Below are positions 23,045 through 31,182 of a stretch of 64,000 nt of DNA, piece by piece. The notes under the pieces were generated by a model. The model was not told the origin of the DNA, made no database searches, and saw only the letters and a program-made list of their open reading frames with translations. Source of the stretch: a virus; IMG/VR virus record IMGVR_UViG_3300042564_000974, positions 1 through 64,000 of that record; one strand, given 5' to 3'. The stretch's first letter is position 1. Each line of letters begins with the position of its first letter. The position numbers and the translations under genes were made by a program.

Positions 23045-23840
23045 GTTTGTAACGCAAGTCTGCAAGGAATCGCTTGGTAAAGTTTTCTCCAAGCATCACA
23101 GACTGTAATACACCATCTTCAATCCAAGTAAGTTGTCCTTGAGTGACATTGAGTGGCTCAACAATTTCTGTTGCCACAACATCCGCTGAGATGATTGATG
23201 CATCACCGTCTACTGGTTCATGGTAGAAGATTGCATCAACAATTTCTTGTTTGGTCTTTCCGACATTCTCAACACCCAATGCTTTAGCCTGACGGCGAAG
23301 AACACCAATGTTCATGTTCATTAACTCGTCACGAGTGAATGGTGTTCCCTCAGTGGTTTCATTAGGGTCATGGTCAACAGTCTTTTCATGGACAATCTCT
23401 GGCTCAATGACATCCATGGTTACAGGCTCTGAACCTTCAATAACAATAGGTGTTAATGCCATAGTCAAGTCCTTAATAGGCTTGCCAGCATCTGCGCTCA
23501 TAATTGCCAACTTCTCTGAAGATTCTTCATTGGCTTCATCCCAAAGGAGTAAGACTTCATCACAGACATTGATGATGGTCTTTGCTGGGTCATCATTTGT
23601 GACTACCTCAAGGGCAAAGTTAAGTAGTCCCTGTGGTGCTTTATCATCAATGCGTGTTACTGCGTTAAAAGGAACTTTGTGGTCTACCAGAAAGTCATAG
23701 ACATCACTGACGGCTCCCTGTGGTGCACGGCGTGCGTGAATGACAAAGACTGCACCTTCATCACTCTTCAAGATGTCAATGAGACCTTCTTGTACAACCT
23801 TGGTATTGGCAGACCCGCTACCAATAATTCCATACTTCAT
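23037..23840 (-). CDS. Rossmann/SLOG-like protein with SAP-type helix-extension-helix
   Basis: A 267-aa protein. The N-terminal ~125 residues look like an alpha/beta nucleotide-binding unit: MKYGIIGSGSANTKVV, FVIHARRAPQGAVSDVYDF, NVCDEVLLLWDEAN. After an acidic linker a helix-extension-helix follows (IGVLRRQAKALGVENVGKTK), as in SAP-type DNA-binding modules. The end is beta-rich. GGAG precedes the ATG. It is the last gene of the late operon and faces the Dps gene. Ligand and role unknown; a sensor of nucleotides is one possibility. Confidence 0.55.
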   Translation of the reverse strand: MKYGIIGSGSANTKVVQEGLIDILKSDEGAVFVIHARRAPQGAVSDVYDFLVDHKVPFNAVTRIDDKAPQGLLNFALEVVTNDDPAKTIINVCDEVLLLWDEANEESSEKLAIMSADAGKPIKDLTMALTPIVIEGSEPVTMDVIEPEIVHEKTVDHDPNETTEGTPFTRDELMNMNIGVLRRQAKALGVENVGKTKQEIVDAIFYHEPVDGDASIISADVVATEIVEPLNVTQGQLTWIEDGVLQSVMLGENFTKRFLADLRYKPI

Positions 23841-23849
23841 GTGTTGCTC

Positions 23850-24104
23850 CTACTTGTAAGTTTTACGAGCCGCCAAGTCCCCATGAAGTGTCAGTAGACG
23901 CAAGAGACCGTGGCAGGCAGAAGCGATTGTAGCGACTACCAACCCACTTGTCCACACATCTGGAAGATTTGTGACAAACGCCACCCCATAACCAAGAACA
24001 ACTCCAACTAATACCTTTACCCAAGGCATTGCTTCTTTAGGCGTCAGTGTGTTAAGAAACTGCATCAACTTGTAAACAGCGAGACCTGCTAGTAAATAAT
24101 TCAT
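23850..24104 (-). CDS. Small membrane protein, holin candidate
   Basis: An 84-aa protein with two or three hydrophobic segments: NYLLAGLAVYKLMQFL, WVKVLVGVVLGYGVAFV and SGLVVATIASACHGLLRLL, and a basic end (AARKTYK). Size and topology suit a phage holin, and it follows the last tail gene with an ATGA overlap. Other small membrane proteins here (45536-45853, 47669-47878, 62465-62632) compete for that role. Confidence 0.55.
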   Translation of the reverse strand: MNYLLAGLAVYKLMQFLNTLTPKEAMPWVKVLVGVVLGYGVAFVTNLPDVWTSGLVVATIASACHGLLRLLTLHGDLAARKTYK

Positions 24105-25879
24105 TCAAGTACATTCCAATTGATTACATAGTCCGTGCCCTTCACAATTGTGACGGGAACGATGTAGTTCTCAATGATGTTATCTACAACTTTTTGTACT
24201 CGGTGCTCATCCATTGTGTAGTAGGAAAAATCTGTCCCCGAAGAACCGCCAGCAGAAGTTCCCCAGTGGTAGTCATATAGACCAGCACCAAGAGAATCAG
24301 TAGGGTCTTGGATAAATCCACCCAGAGGCTCATCACCAGAGAAAAAGGAGCCGTCAGAGTTTTTATATTCTACTAATGGCTTTTCAAAAGTTACTGTTGT
24401 AGCACTACTTGACGACAGTGTAATATTAAACTTATATACTGGGATTACATTACTTGATGACACAGAGGTTGTCTTTTGAATACTAGAAACAATCTTTCTT
24501 GAATCGCTAGTCAAAAAGTCTTTGAACGATGGGAATGTTGCAACAGAATTATTCCAATCATCAAAATAAGTAACACTTGACGGAGGGCTAGAGCCTTCTA
24601 ACCCAGTTAATGTCGTATTAAGGACAAACCGTGGCGTAAAATTGTGTGAACTTACTGCCGAGTAAAAATATACAAGGTTATTGTTATATACAAAATTGCC
24701 ACGAGAATAAATAAGTAGTTCCACAGTGCCTGTCATTGCAGGAAGAGTAACCGTCAGACCGTCACCAGCAGTGGACAAAGTCATTGCAGACGGGGGTGTT
24801 GAACTGAATTTTGCGTATACACCCCAACCATACTTACGACCACCTGAGTCTAAGTTGGTCCATTCACGGCGAGTACTTCCTATGTCTGGTGATACAGGAG
24901 CGTTTAAACCTTGAACAAAGAACGGGTCAGTAAAAAGGTTTACACGCATAGGGTGGACATTAAATTGAATTGGTGACGACCCCGTTGCTGTTACCCCACA
25001 ACCACTGAGTGCAGAAATATAGGCTTCAACACTGCTCTGCGTTCCTTTGGTACGGCGCAAATAACCAATGTTATTAAGGACAGCACGCAATTTAGATGTG
25101 CCTAGTGCTTCTTTTGTAAATTCAATACCTGATTGGTTTGCTAGTGCGTTAATAGCAGAACTGTGCACTACTTCAGGGTCATTAATACGCATCGTGTCAT
25201 AGATGGTTGTGCGCATCTTGTCTAGTTCCCAACCAAACAATTCTACATACCGATATAGCGGGCCTTTGTCAGGGTTTACTTTTGGATTGTAGTCAGCAGT
25301 GTTTAAAGCATAATCAGCGTCAAGACTGCGATAGTACTCAGGTATACGGCTCCACAAATCCTCTGTGGAGTTAAAATTACGAGGTATTTGTGCAGATAGC
25401 GTTGCAACTCTTTCATAGAACCCATCTCCTGAGGAATCTTCGTAGCGTACAAACATAGAGTAGTACACCCAGTTTCCTTCTTTGATATAAAAGGAATTCT
25501 TGTCTTCATAATCTAATCGGAAGTTATCGGCTGTAACACTAATAACTTTGTCACCATCACCTGCGGTGATTGGTTCTCCTGTAGATGACGCCCTGATAAG
25601 AACTTCAACAGGTTCAGTGCCTGTGGGAAGAGATACTAGGGTGAACCCAAATGTCCAGTTAAGGGTTACTGTGTCACGACTATAAACATTTGCTTCAAAA
25701 GTTGACTCTAAAAATGATTCTGGTACTGGGGGGAAAAACCCATCAGCACGAAGACCACTGTCTGATACAGCATCACCAGAACCGTTAGGTGTGGTTGAGT
25801 CCTGTACTACCCTAGTGCGGCGTAGTGCCGAACCAGAATTACCAATAGTGTTTCGTACTGTAAATGATGTAAAAGCCAT
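24101..25879 (-). CDS. Baseplate/tail protein (P2 gpI-like domain)
   Basis: A 592-aa protein located directly after the baseplate J-like gene, the usual place for P2 gpI-type tail proteins. The section YRSLDADYALNTADYNP, YRYVELFGWELDKMRTTIYD and LGYLRRTKGT-like (NIGYLRRTKGTQSSVEAYI) is characteristic. The N-terminal part looks beta-rich with a fibronectin-like unit, and the C-terminal half is beta-rich. It probably links the baseplate wedge to tail fibres. TAATG-coupled to the upstream gene. Confidence 0.75.
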   Translation of the reverse strand: MAFTSFTVRNTIGNSGSALRRTRVVQDSTTPNGSGDAVSDSGLRADGFFPPVPESFLESTFEANVYSRDTVTLNWTFGFTLVSLPTGTEPVEVLIRASSTGEPITAGDGDKVISVTADNFRLDYEDKNSFYIKEGNWVYYSMFVRYEDSSGDGFYERVATLSAQIPRNFNSTEDLWSRIPEYYRSLDADYALNTADYNPKVNPDKGPLYRYVELFGWELDKMRTTIYDTMRINDPEVVHSSAINALANQSGIEFTKEALGTSKLRAVLNNIGYLRRTKGTQSSVEAYISALSGCGVTATGSSPIQFNVHPMRVNLFTDPFFVQGLNAPVSPDIGSTRREWTNLDSGGRKYGWGVYAKFSSTPPSAMTLSTAGDGLTVTLPAMTGTVELLIYSRGNFVYNNNLVYFYSAVSSHNFTPRFVLNTTLTGLEGSSPPSSVTYFDDWNNSVATFPSFKDFLTSDSRKIVSSIQKTTSVSSSNVIPVYKFNITLSSSSATTVTFEKPLVEYKNSDGSFFSGDEPLGGFIQDPTDSLGAGLYDYHWGTSAGGSSGTDFSYYTMDEHRVQKVVDNIIENYIVPVTIVKGTDYVINWNVLE

Positions 25880-27717
25880 TAGTTACTTCCCGTAATTCCA
25901 CCCTGCATCCAAAGGTTCACGGCACTTGGTGCAAGTGTCATTGCATCAGTAAAACATAATAATTTTGTACTATCTGCTGACACATTGCCCACAGTACTAA
26001 CTGTTTCAGGAGTAGCATCGTAGGTTGTTGACAGGTTAGTAAGAACCACATAATCAACACCATTAACACTCAAAGCGGCTCGGTAAATTTCACCAACTGT
26101 CAATGTCTGTCCAAAATAAGCCAATTCAAAAGTCAAAAGGTTTTTTATTGCCGCAGTAACTTCGTCTTTTACCCAACTTTGGACAAAGTTATCCCTGACA
26201 TAAATTTGCATACCTACATACACAGGTGTGCATTCAATGTACTTATCAATTGTCCCATGGTTTGTGGGGTTCACCACACTGGCAGTTACACCCAACATTG
26301 AACGAGTCGTAAAGTAGTTGTCAATAGATTCTGCCATAGGCGTTGGAATCTCAATAACAACCTTTTGTGAGCCTGCTGTAACAGGAGCAGGAGGATAAAT
26401 TGACAGGTGAGGAACAGGGTAAAGGGTCACATTAGGGTTTGAGTATGTTGCAGTTGCTTTACTGACCCCAGGAATTTGAAGAGTTAAATCCTTATAGTCC
26501 TGAAGTGACACGGCACGGTCTTGTGTTCTAAACAAGCGTGAAACATTGGTACGAATAGACTCAAGTGACTCAACATTAGCCCCACCACTAAAACTAGTAG
26601 AAGACACAATATCTATGTAGGAGGATGGGTCTCCTGTAACAAAACGAATTGAGTTTGCAGGCAAGTTTCCTAAAGCACCATCGGTAGTTCGGTAGGACGC
26701 CAGGATATTTGCATTAGTGGTCGGGATATATCCGTTAAAACCATTACCAAAAATAACTTGCACATAGCCATCAGATGTCAACCGTGTTGTGAAAACCTTG
26801 TCGGCATAAATAGATGAGGACAAGTTTGAGACATACTGATATGGCACTGCTGTTGGGGAACCACCTGACAGGGCACCTTCATACACCTGCACAATAACGC
26901 TGTCAATGTCTACATTTGCTCTAGACAATGTAATCGTTTGATTTGAACGACCCGAACTAGTGCCCAGTAATTCATTTCTAATGATTCTTCCTTGTACTAA
27001 AGATACTGAGAAGTTTGTATTAGTCCTGTCAATACTTATAGGACTCATAGTATAGAAATCAATTAAATTATTACTACTATCATAAGAACTAAAGACAGTG
27101 TCCTGAGGGATTGTGTACGCCAAGTTGTAGTCTAAGTCGCCACCAGCCGTGCTATTAGTACCACTTGTTGGAGGAGACGAGAACTGTGATGCCAATACTC
27201 TAAAGGTATCGCTAGTGGGGGCGTCATAGATTTCAACATTTGAAACATTAAATGTTGTTGGAGACATTCCAGAAACCGTTACCCGTTGGTTAGTGGTTAA
27301 TTCATGATTAGATGCAGTCGTGTATGTAACAATTACCGTTGGTGTACCACCAATAGTTACTGTTGAGCAAGCCGCAGAACTAATGTCATAATTTTTGGCA
27401 CTCCCAGAAGGGAACGAAGTAAGCCTTACGGAGCATGTACCACGAGAAGAACGGGTAGATGCAGGCAGGTAATCCATCAAGTTTGCAATAGCAATAACAG
27501 ACTCACGCTGTGTGGCGGTTTCTAAGAATGTCTCAGAAGCGGCACGGTCTATGTAGAAGTGAAGCACATCCCCCATGTATGCCCAGAGGTCAATGAACAC
27601 ATTGCCAAACTCTGATGCGTCTGAGGTATCCCACTCTTCAATGTTTAAGGAGGCTCGGTTAACCAAGTCTTGGCGAATAGACAGGTAGTCCCTGCTGGTG
27701 TAGTCAAAAGTAGCCAT
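25879..27717 (-). CDS. Baseplate J-like protein (wedge)
   Basis: A 612-aa protein. N-terminus MATFDYTSRDYLSIRQDLV, FIDLWAYMGDVLHFYIDRAA and ATQRESVIAIANLMDY are diagnostic of baseplate J/T4 gp6-like wedge proteins. An Ig- or beta-rich insertion (residues ~95-210) follows, then RTTDGALGNLPANSI and VSRLFRTQDRAVSLQDYKDL. It builds the baseplate ring that triggers contraction. It follows the gp25-like gene, as in most contractile systems. Confidence 0.9.
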   Translation of the reverse strand: MATFDYTSRDYLSIRQDLVNRASLNIEEWDTSDASEFGNVFIDLWAYMGDVLHFYIDRAASETFLETATQRESVIAIANLMDYLPASTRSSRGTCSVRLTSFPSGSAKNYDISSAACSTVTIGGTPTVIVTYTTASNHELTTNQRVTVSGMSPTTFNVSNVEIYDAPTSDTFRVLASQFSSPPTSGTNSTAGGDLDYNLAYTIPQDTVFSSYDSSNNLIDFYTMSPISIDRTNTNFSVSLVQGRIIRNELLGTSSGRSNQTITLSRANVDIDSVIVQVYEGALSGGSPTAVPYQYVSNLSSSIYADKVFTTRLTSDGYVQVIFGNGFNGYIPTTNANILASYRTTDGALGNLPANSIRFVTGDPSSYIDIVSSTSFSGGANVESLESIRTNVSRLFRTQDRAVSLQDYKDLTLQIPGVSKATATYSNPNVTLYPVPHLSIYPPAPVTAGSQKVVIEIPTPMAESIDNYFTTRSMLGVTASVVNPTNHGTIDKYIECTPVYVGMQIYVRDNFVQSWVKDEVTAAIKNLLTFELAYFGQTLTVGEIYRAALSVNGVDYVVLTNLSTTYDATPETVSTVGNVSADSTKLLCFTDAMTLAPSAVNLWMQGGITGSN

Positions 27718-27719
27718 AG

Positions 27720-28127
27720 TTAAATTGTGCTTTCCTCAGTAATAAATGTTCCAGCAGTTAAATTAGCAACAAAAGTTGCGGTATTTCCATCGGATGTCTG
27801 GTAAACAACCTTAACAAAAAGACTAGAGTCTTCGTTACCGTAACTTACGGTGTTCCCACTCTTCATTTGTAAATCCATAATTTTGGCATTACTAACATAA
27901 TCGTTTAAACTACGAATAGCATCAATTCGGTAGTCTGCAAATACTAGTGGGTCGTTATTATCAAACAAGAGCGACTTGATGGCAATACCATATTCAGGAC
28001 GATTTACTCGTTCAAATCTGTCTGTGGTTAGTGCGTCAATAATGCGCTGTTTTGCAATGACCCCGTTATTCTCGGTGTCAGCCACTTTCCCATTGACAAA
28101 TCTAAAAGGAATAGATATTGAACGCAT
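27720..28127 (-). CDS. gp25-like baseplate wedge protein
   Basis: A 135-aa protein of the T4 gp25 (GPW/gp25) family: IPFRFVNGKVADTENNG, an IDALTTDRFERVNRPEYG strand-turn with the family E-R-x-x-x-P-x-x-G pattern (ERVNRPEYG), and SLLFDNNDPLVFADYRID. It is part of the conserved core wedge that nucleates sheath assembly. AAGGAAG precedes the ATG. Length is typical. Confidence 0.88.
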   Translation of the reverse strand: MRSISIPFRFVNGKVADTENNGVIAKQRIIDALTTDRFERVNRPEYGIAIKSLLFDNNDPLVFADYRIDAIRSLNDYVSNAKIMDLQMKSGNTVSYGNEDSSLFVKVVYQTSDGNTATFVANLTAGTFITEESTI

Positions 28128-28139
28128 TAGTTATCTTCC

Positions 28140-29300
28140 TTAATAATATACATTGACCAGTTCCTTTGTTGCAGTCCACCTAAAATCTTTAATTACTGAA
28201 TCAGGTACTAGTGTAGCGGGAAATACTTTTTCTAACGGGTCAATAGTACTAGAGAAATCAGAGTCTTTTTCAACGGTTAAATAAGACATGGACGAGCCTC
28301 TAAAAGCCTCATGGCGAACGGACTTGATAATCCACAACCCATCTAGTCTGGAGTTGTATTCCCCTAGTTGAATCAACATACCAGGCTGAAGGGATGGGTT
28401 ACCTACAATGGTTAGGTGGGCTGTGTACGGGAATTTTTCACGGCTACGACCCTGTAAGACAGCATTAGCCATAGGGATGGACATAGCGTTTACAGGAACC
28501 TCATCTTCAAAAATAGATTTGATGGGGATTCCATATCCCGTGGAAACATCCTTAGAAAGTGTAACAATTGTGTTGTCTACTAAGGCGTGTATTGTGTCAG
28601 GAACCTTTGCGGCTTCAGGTGTAACTGCACCAACAGTGGCATTAAAAGAAATTACTTGCCCAGGTCTCACATTGAGGGAGCCTGCATTAGCACTCATTGC
28701 ATACACTGGAGTAGTACCATAACGGGATAGGGTTGCAAATGGGTCCCAAATGTCAATGTGCGTTGCCCTCATAGACACTCGGTATCCAAGGTAGTCACAG
28801 GCTTTTAGTAACAGCGCCCAGTCCGACTCACCAGATTGAACCAGTCGTGGGAATACATACTTGTCATCAGGTACTGATGCTGTGAGACCGTATCTACCAG
28901 CAAGTTTTCGGACAATTTGTGGAAGGGTTACATTATTCCAAACATCTGTTCGGCGGTTACGCATTACATAGGATGTACCAATACAGTGCATGCGTGTAGT
29001 TTGAAAAGGGCTATTGTTAACCAAACCATTTTTGTTGACTGATTCTGGCTCTAAATAAGTTATGTATCCTTTAAAAATACAATAGTATGTTCGTGCCACA
29101 GTTAACTTAATTGCGATGGGTAAATCAACATAAGTAGTTAAATACTCTGGGGGTATTCCTGCAATATCTAATGTTGCTAAGTCATGCATGTTTTCAGACA
29201 ACTCAATATTAACACGCTGAATAGATGTAAAATCTAACAATCCGTTGTGGATTATTACTTCAAAGTTAAGTTCAAGTTGTGAATTGCTGGAAGTAATCAT
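28140..29300 (-). CDS. Baseplate hub protein (gpD/gp27-like)
   Basis: A 386-aa protein. The N-terminal beta domain (LNFEVIIHNGLLDFTSIQRV) and LPQIVRKLAGRYGL are followed by the hub signature QSGESDWALLLKACDYLGY, as in late-control D and T4 gp27-like hubs. Later beta segments (HLTIVGNPSLQPGMLIQL) resemble the second tube-like domain. It forms the central hub under the tube, holding the spike. It overlaps the LysM-type gene by four bases. Confidence 0.85.
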   Translation of the reverse strand: MITSSNSQLELNFEVIIHNGLLDFTSIQRVNIELSENMHDLATLDIAGIPPEYLTTYVDLPIAIKLTVARTYYCIFKGYITYLEPESVNKNGLVNNSPFQTTRMHCIGTSYVMRNRRTDVWNNVTLPQIVRKLAGRYGLTASVPDDKYVFPRLVQSGESDWALLLKACDYLGYRVSMRATHIDIWDPFATLSRYGTTPVYAMSANAGSLNVRPGQVISFNATVGAVTPEAAKVPDTIHALVDNTIVTLSKDVSTGYGIPIKSIFEDEVPVNAMSIPMANAVLQGRSREKFPYTAHLTIVGNPSLQPGMLIQLGEYNSRLDGLWIIKSVRHEAFRGSSMSYLTVEKDSDFSSTIDPLEKVFPATLVPDSVIKDFRWTATKELVNVYY

Positions 29301-29551
29301 CGTGGGATTCGGATGCGTGTCCCTGCGGGAATTCTGTCATTAAGTAAAACCTGTGGGTTAATCTCAGCAATACGCCAGTAAAAAATAGGTCCACCTAAAT
29401 AAACACTAGCCAACCGTTCAAATGAATCTCCATCACGGCTAATGTAGGTCATGAACTGTGACTCAGGTACTTTGTTGTAAACAGCAACAACATTTACATT
29501 ACCATTTCGTACTTCTTGTATTGCTCTGTAACGAGAATATAGTGAAATCAT
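29297..29551 (-). CDS. LysM-type baseplate/tail protein (gpX/gp53-like)
   Basis: An 84-aa protein. The C-terminal LysM-like unit reads SRDGDSFERLASVYLGGPIF, then YWRIAEINPQVLLNDR and IPAGTRIRIPR. Short LysM proteins of this size (P2 gpX, T4 gp53 C-terminal part) clamp hub and wedge in contractile tails. ATGA coupling on both sides. Confidence 0.8.
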   Translation of the reverse strand: MISLYSRYRAIQEVRNGNVNVVAVYNKVPESQFMTYISRDGDSFERLASVYLGGPIFYWRIAEINPQVLLNDRIPAGTRIRIPR

Positions 29552-31182
29552 GATTCAGAAACAGTTCGTGATGCACCACTAGTGGGTGCTTGGTATCTAT
29601 AGGTGCTGTCTACTGTCATGTTGTCTCCATCGTCTGTGGTCCATGCAGCATTGTAGACAGTCGTTCCTTCAAACTCCGCTAACACCTCGTTTTTATTTTT
29701 ATTCAAAGCATGTAAAATCATAATAATTTTGTACGAAATGTATTTTTTAGTGATGGGTTTATCCACAGTCACTTCATTTTGAAAAATGTTTTTTCCTGAT
29801 TCACCGTCTGTAATGGGGTATAAACCACCAACTTGTTTAGTACCTTTAGCATTAAAGTTAACTTTTGTTCCGTTTTGTTTTAAAGTTAATCTATTTTGTC
29901 TTAAAGTGGTATCAGCAATCAGTGATGAATTGTTATCACTAAAATGCCATAGTAAGTCAAAGGAAAAATTAGCCTCTGTAACTTCGTTGTCTTCAAAGAA
30001 TTCTTTGAGTTGTTTAGTAATTTTAATATCTTTAACTCTAAAATACGGGTTATCATTTGAAGGGAACGACTCTTTAGCAACACCATCGTCTGCTCCTTCT
30101 GAGTAAACTCTTCCATTAAACTGTTTAACACCAGCCAAAAACTTTCGTTTTATCTTATAGTTAGCCTCTATTTCAGGCTTTCGTTCAGCGGCGGCTTGCT
30201 TTAAATTGTCAAAAATAAATGTTTTAGGTTTAGCAAAACCAAGATACAAGGCGTACATATTGATTGTAACTTTGCATTGTGTAGGAACCATTTTTCTACT
30301 AAATTTTTGAAACACAACTTCAACACTTGTAGCCACTCCCTCAACCATAAACAATGTGGAAAAAAGAACACGGAATGGTTGTGGGTTAAGGAAAGCAGAG
30401 TTACCGATGTTTGCATTAAAGAGGGCTGAAAGGTCACTATCCCCTGGTATTTTTATGGGTTCATAATCCACTGAGGGTTCGGTAACACCAGCCTTTTCTC
30501 GTTCTTTTTTAGCCTCTGCGTTTGCTTTATTAATGTTGATGTACTGTCTTTGAGTTTGTTGTGCTAATGCATTAATCATGTCTTCAGACAATCCTTGACC
30601 CGTAATAGAGTCAAGAATCATCAAGTCCGCAAGGACACCAATTTCAGATACCAATGCCTTTTGACCATTGGGAAGTGTCAACCACTCTGTAACCAACGGG
30701 TCGTTGTACCCAGCGTTGACCTCATGCTCTCTGTTAAACATTAATTCAAAACCAAAACTAGTAGTTCCAGGAACAGGTGCCAACAACTGAGCAGGGTCTT
30801 GTAGGAGTGGGTTCATTGCCCCAGGTGTTTGTTGAACTGAACGAACTAAAACTTGTGGGTTAAATTGAAAGAACAACCTACGGTTTTTCATTTGTCTTTC
30901 AATATCAACCAGTGGGTCACTGATGAGGCTACGCATGTATCCACGCTGAACTGTGCCACTGTTACCAGCCGAATCCATATATTGTTTAGAAGGCCATAAA
31001 AATGGCGGATTATCAAATCCATTTCTTGCTATTGGATATGGTTCGGAATCGGTTAACCTGTGAAACTGGTCTCGTGAGTATGTAAAGTAACTACCATCAC
31101 TATACGCCCTCCGATACTGTGTGCCTAGAGCCTCTAGTTGCTCTGGAGTCAAACTACTGTAAGCATCACTAATATCAGTCAT
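29548..31182 (-). CDS. Tail/baseplate structural protein
   Basis: A 544-aa protein lying between tape measure and LysM protein, a position usually occupied by a hub-cap or tube-initiator (like Afp7/gp48-54 type). Features include RRLFFQFNPQVLVRSVQQTP, TTSFGFELMFNREHEVN, and a C-terminal region rich in beta strands. No catalytic motif. Structural role in joining tube, hub and tape measure is inferred from synteny. Confidence 0.65.
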   Translation of the reverse strand: MTDISDAYSSLTPEQLEALGTQYRRAYSDGSYFTYSRDQFHRLTDSEPYPIARNGFDNPPFLWPSKQYMDSAGNSGTVQRGYMRSLISDPLVDIERQMKNRRLFFQFNPQVLVRSVQQTPGAMNPLLQDPAQLLAPVPGTTSFGFELMFNREHEVNAGYNDPLVTEWLTLPNGQKALVSEIGVLADLMILDSITGQGLSEDMINALAQQTQRQYININKANAEAKKEREKAGVTEPSVDYEPIKIPGDSDLSALFNANIGNSAFLNPQPFRVLFSTLFMVEGVATSVEVVFQKFSRKMVPTQCKVTINMYALYLGFAKPKTFIFDNLKQAAAERKPEIEANYKIKRKFLAGVKQFNGRVYSEGADDGVAKESFPSNDNPYFRVKDIKITKQLKEFFEDNEVTEANFSFDLLWHFSDNNSSLIADTTLRQNRLTLKQNGTKVNFNAKGTKQVGGLYPITDGESGKNIFQNEVTVDKPITKKYISYKIIMILHALNKNKNEVLAEFEGTTVYNAAWTTDDGDNMTVDSTYRYQAPTSGASRTVSES

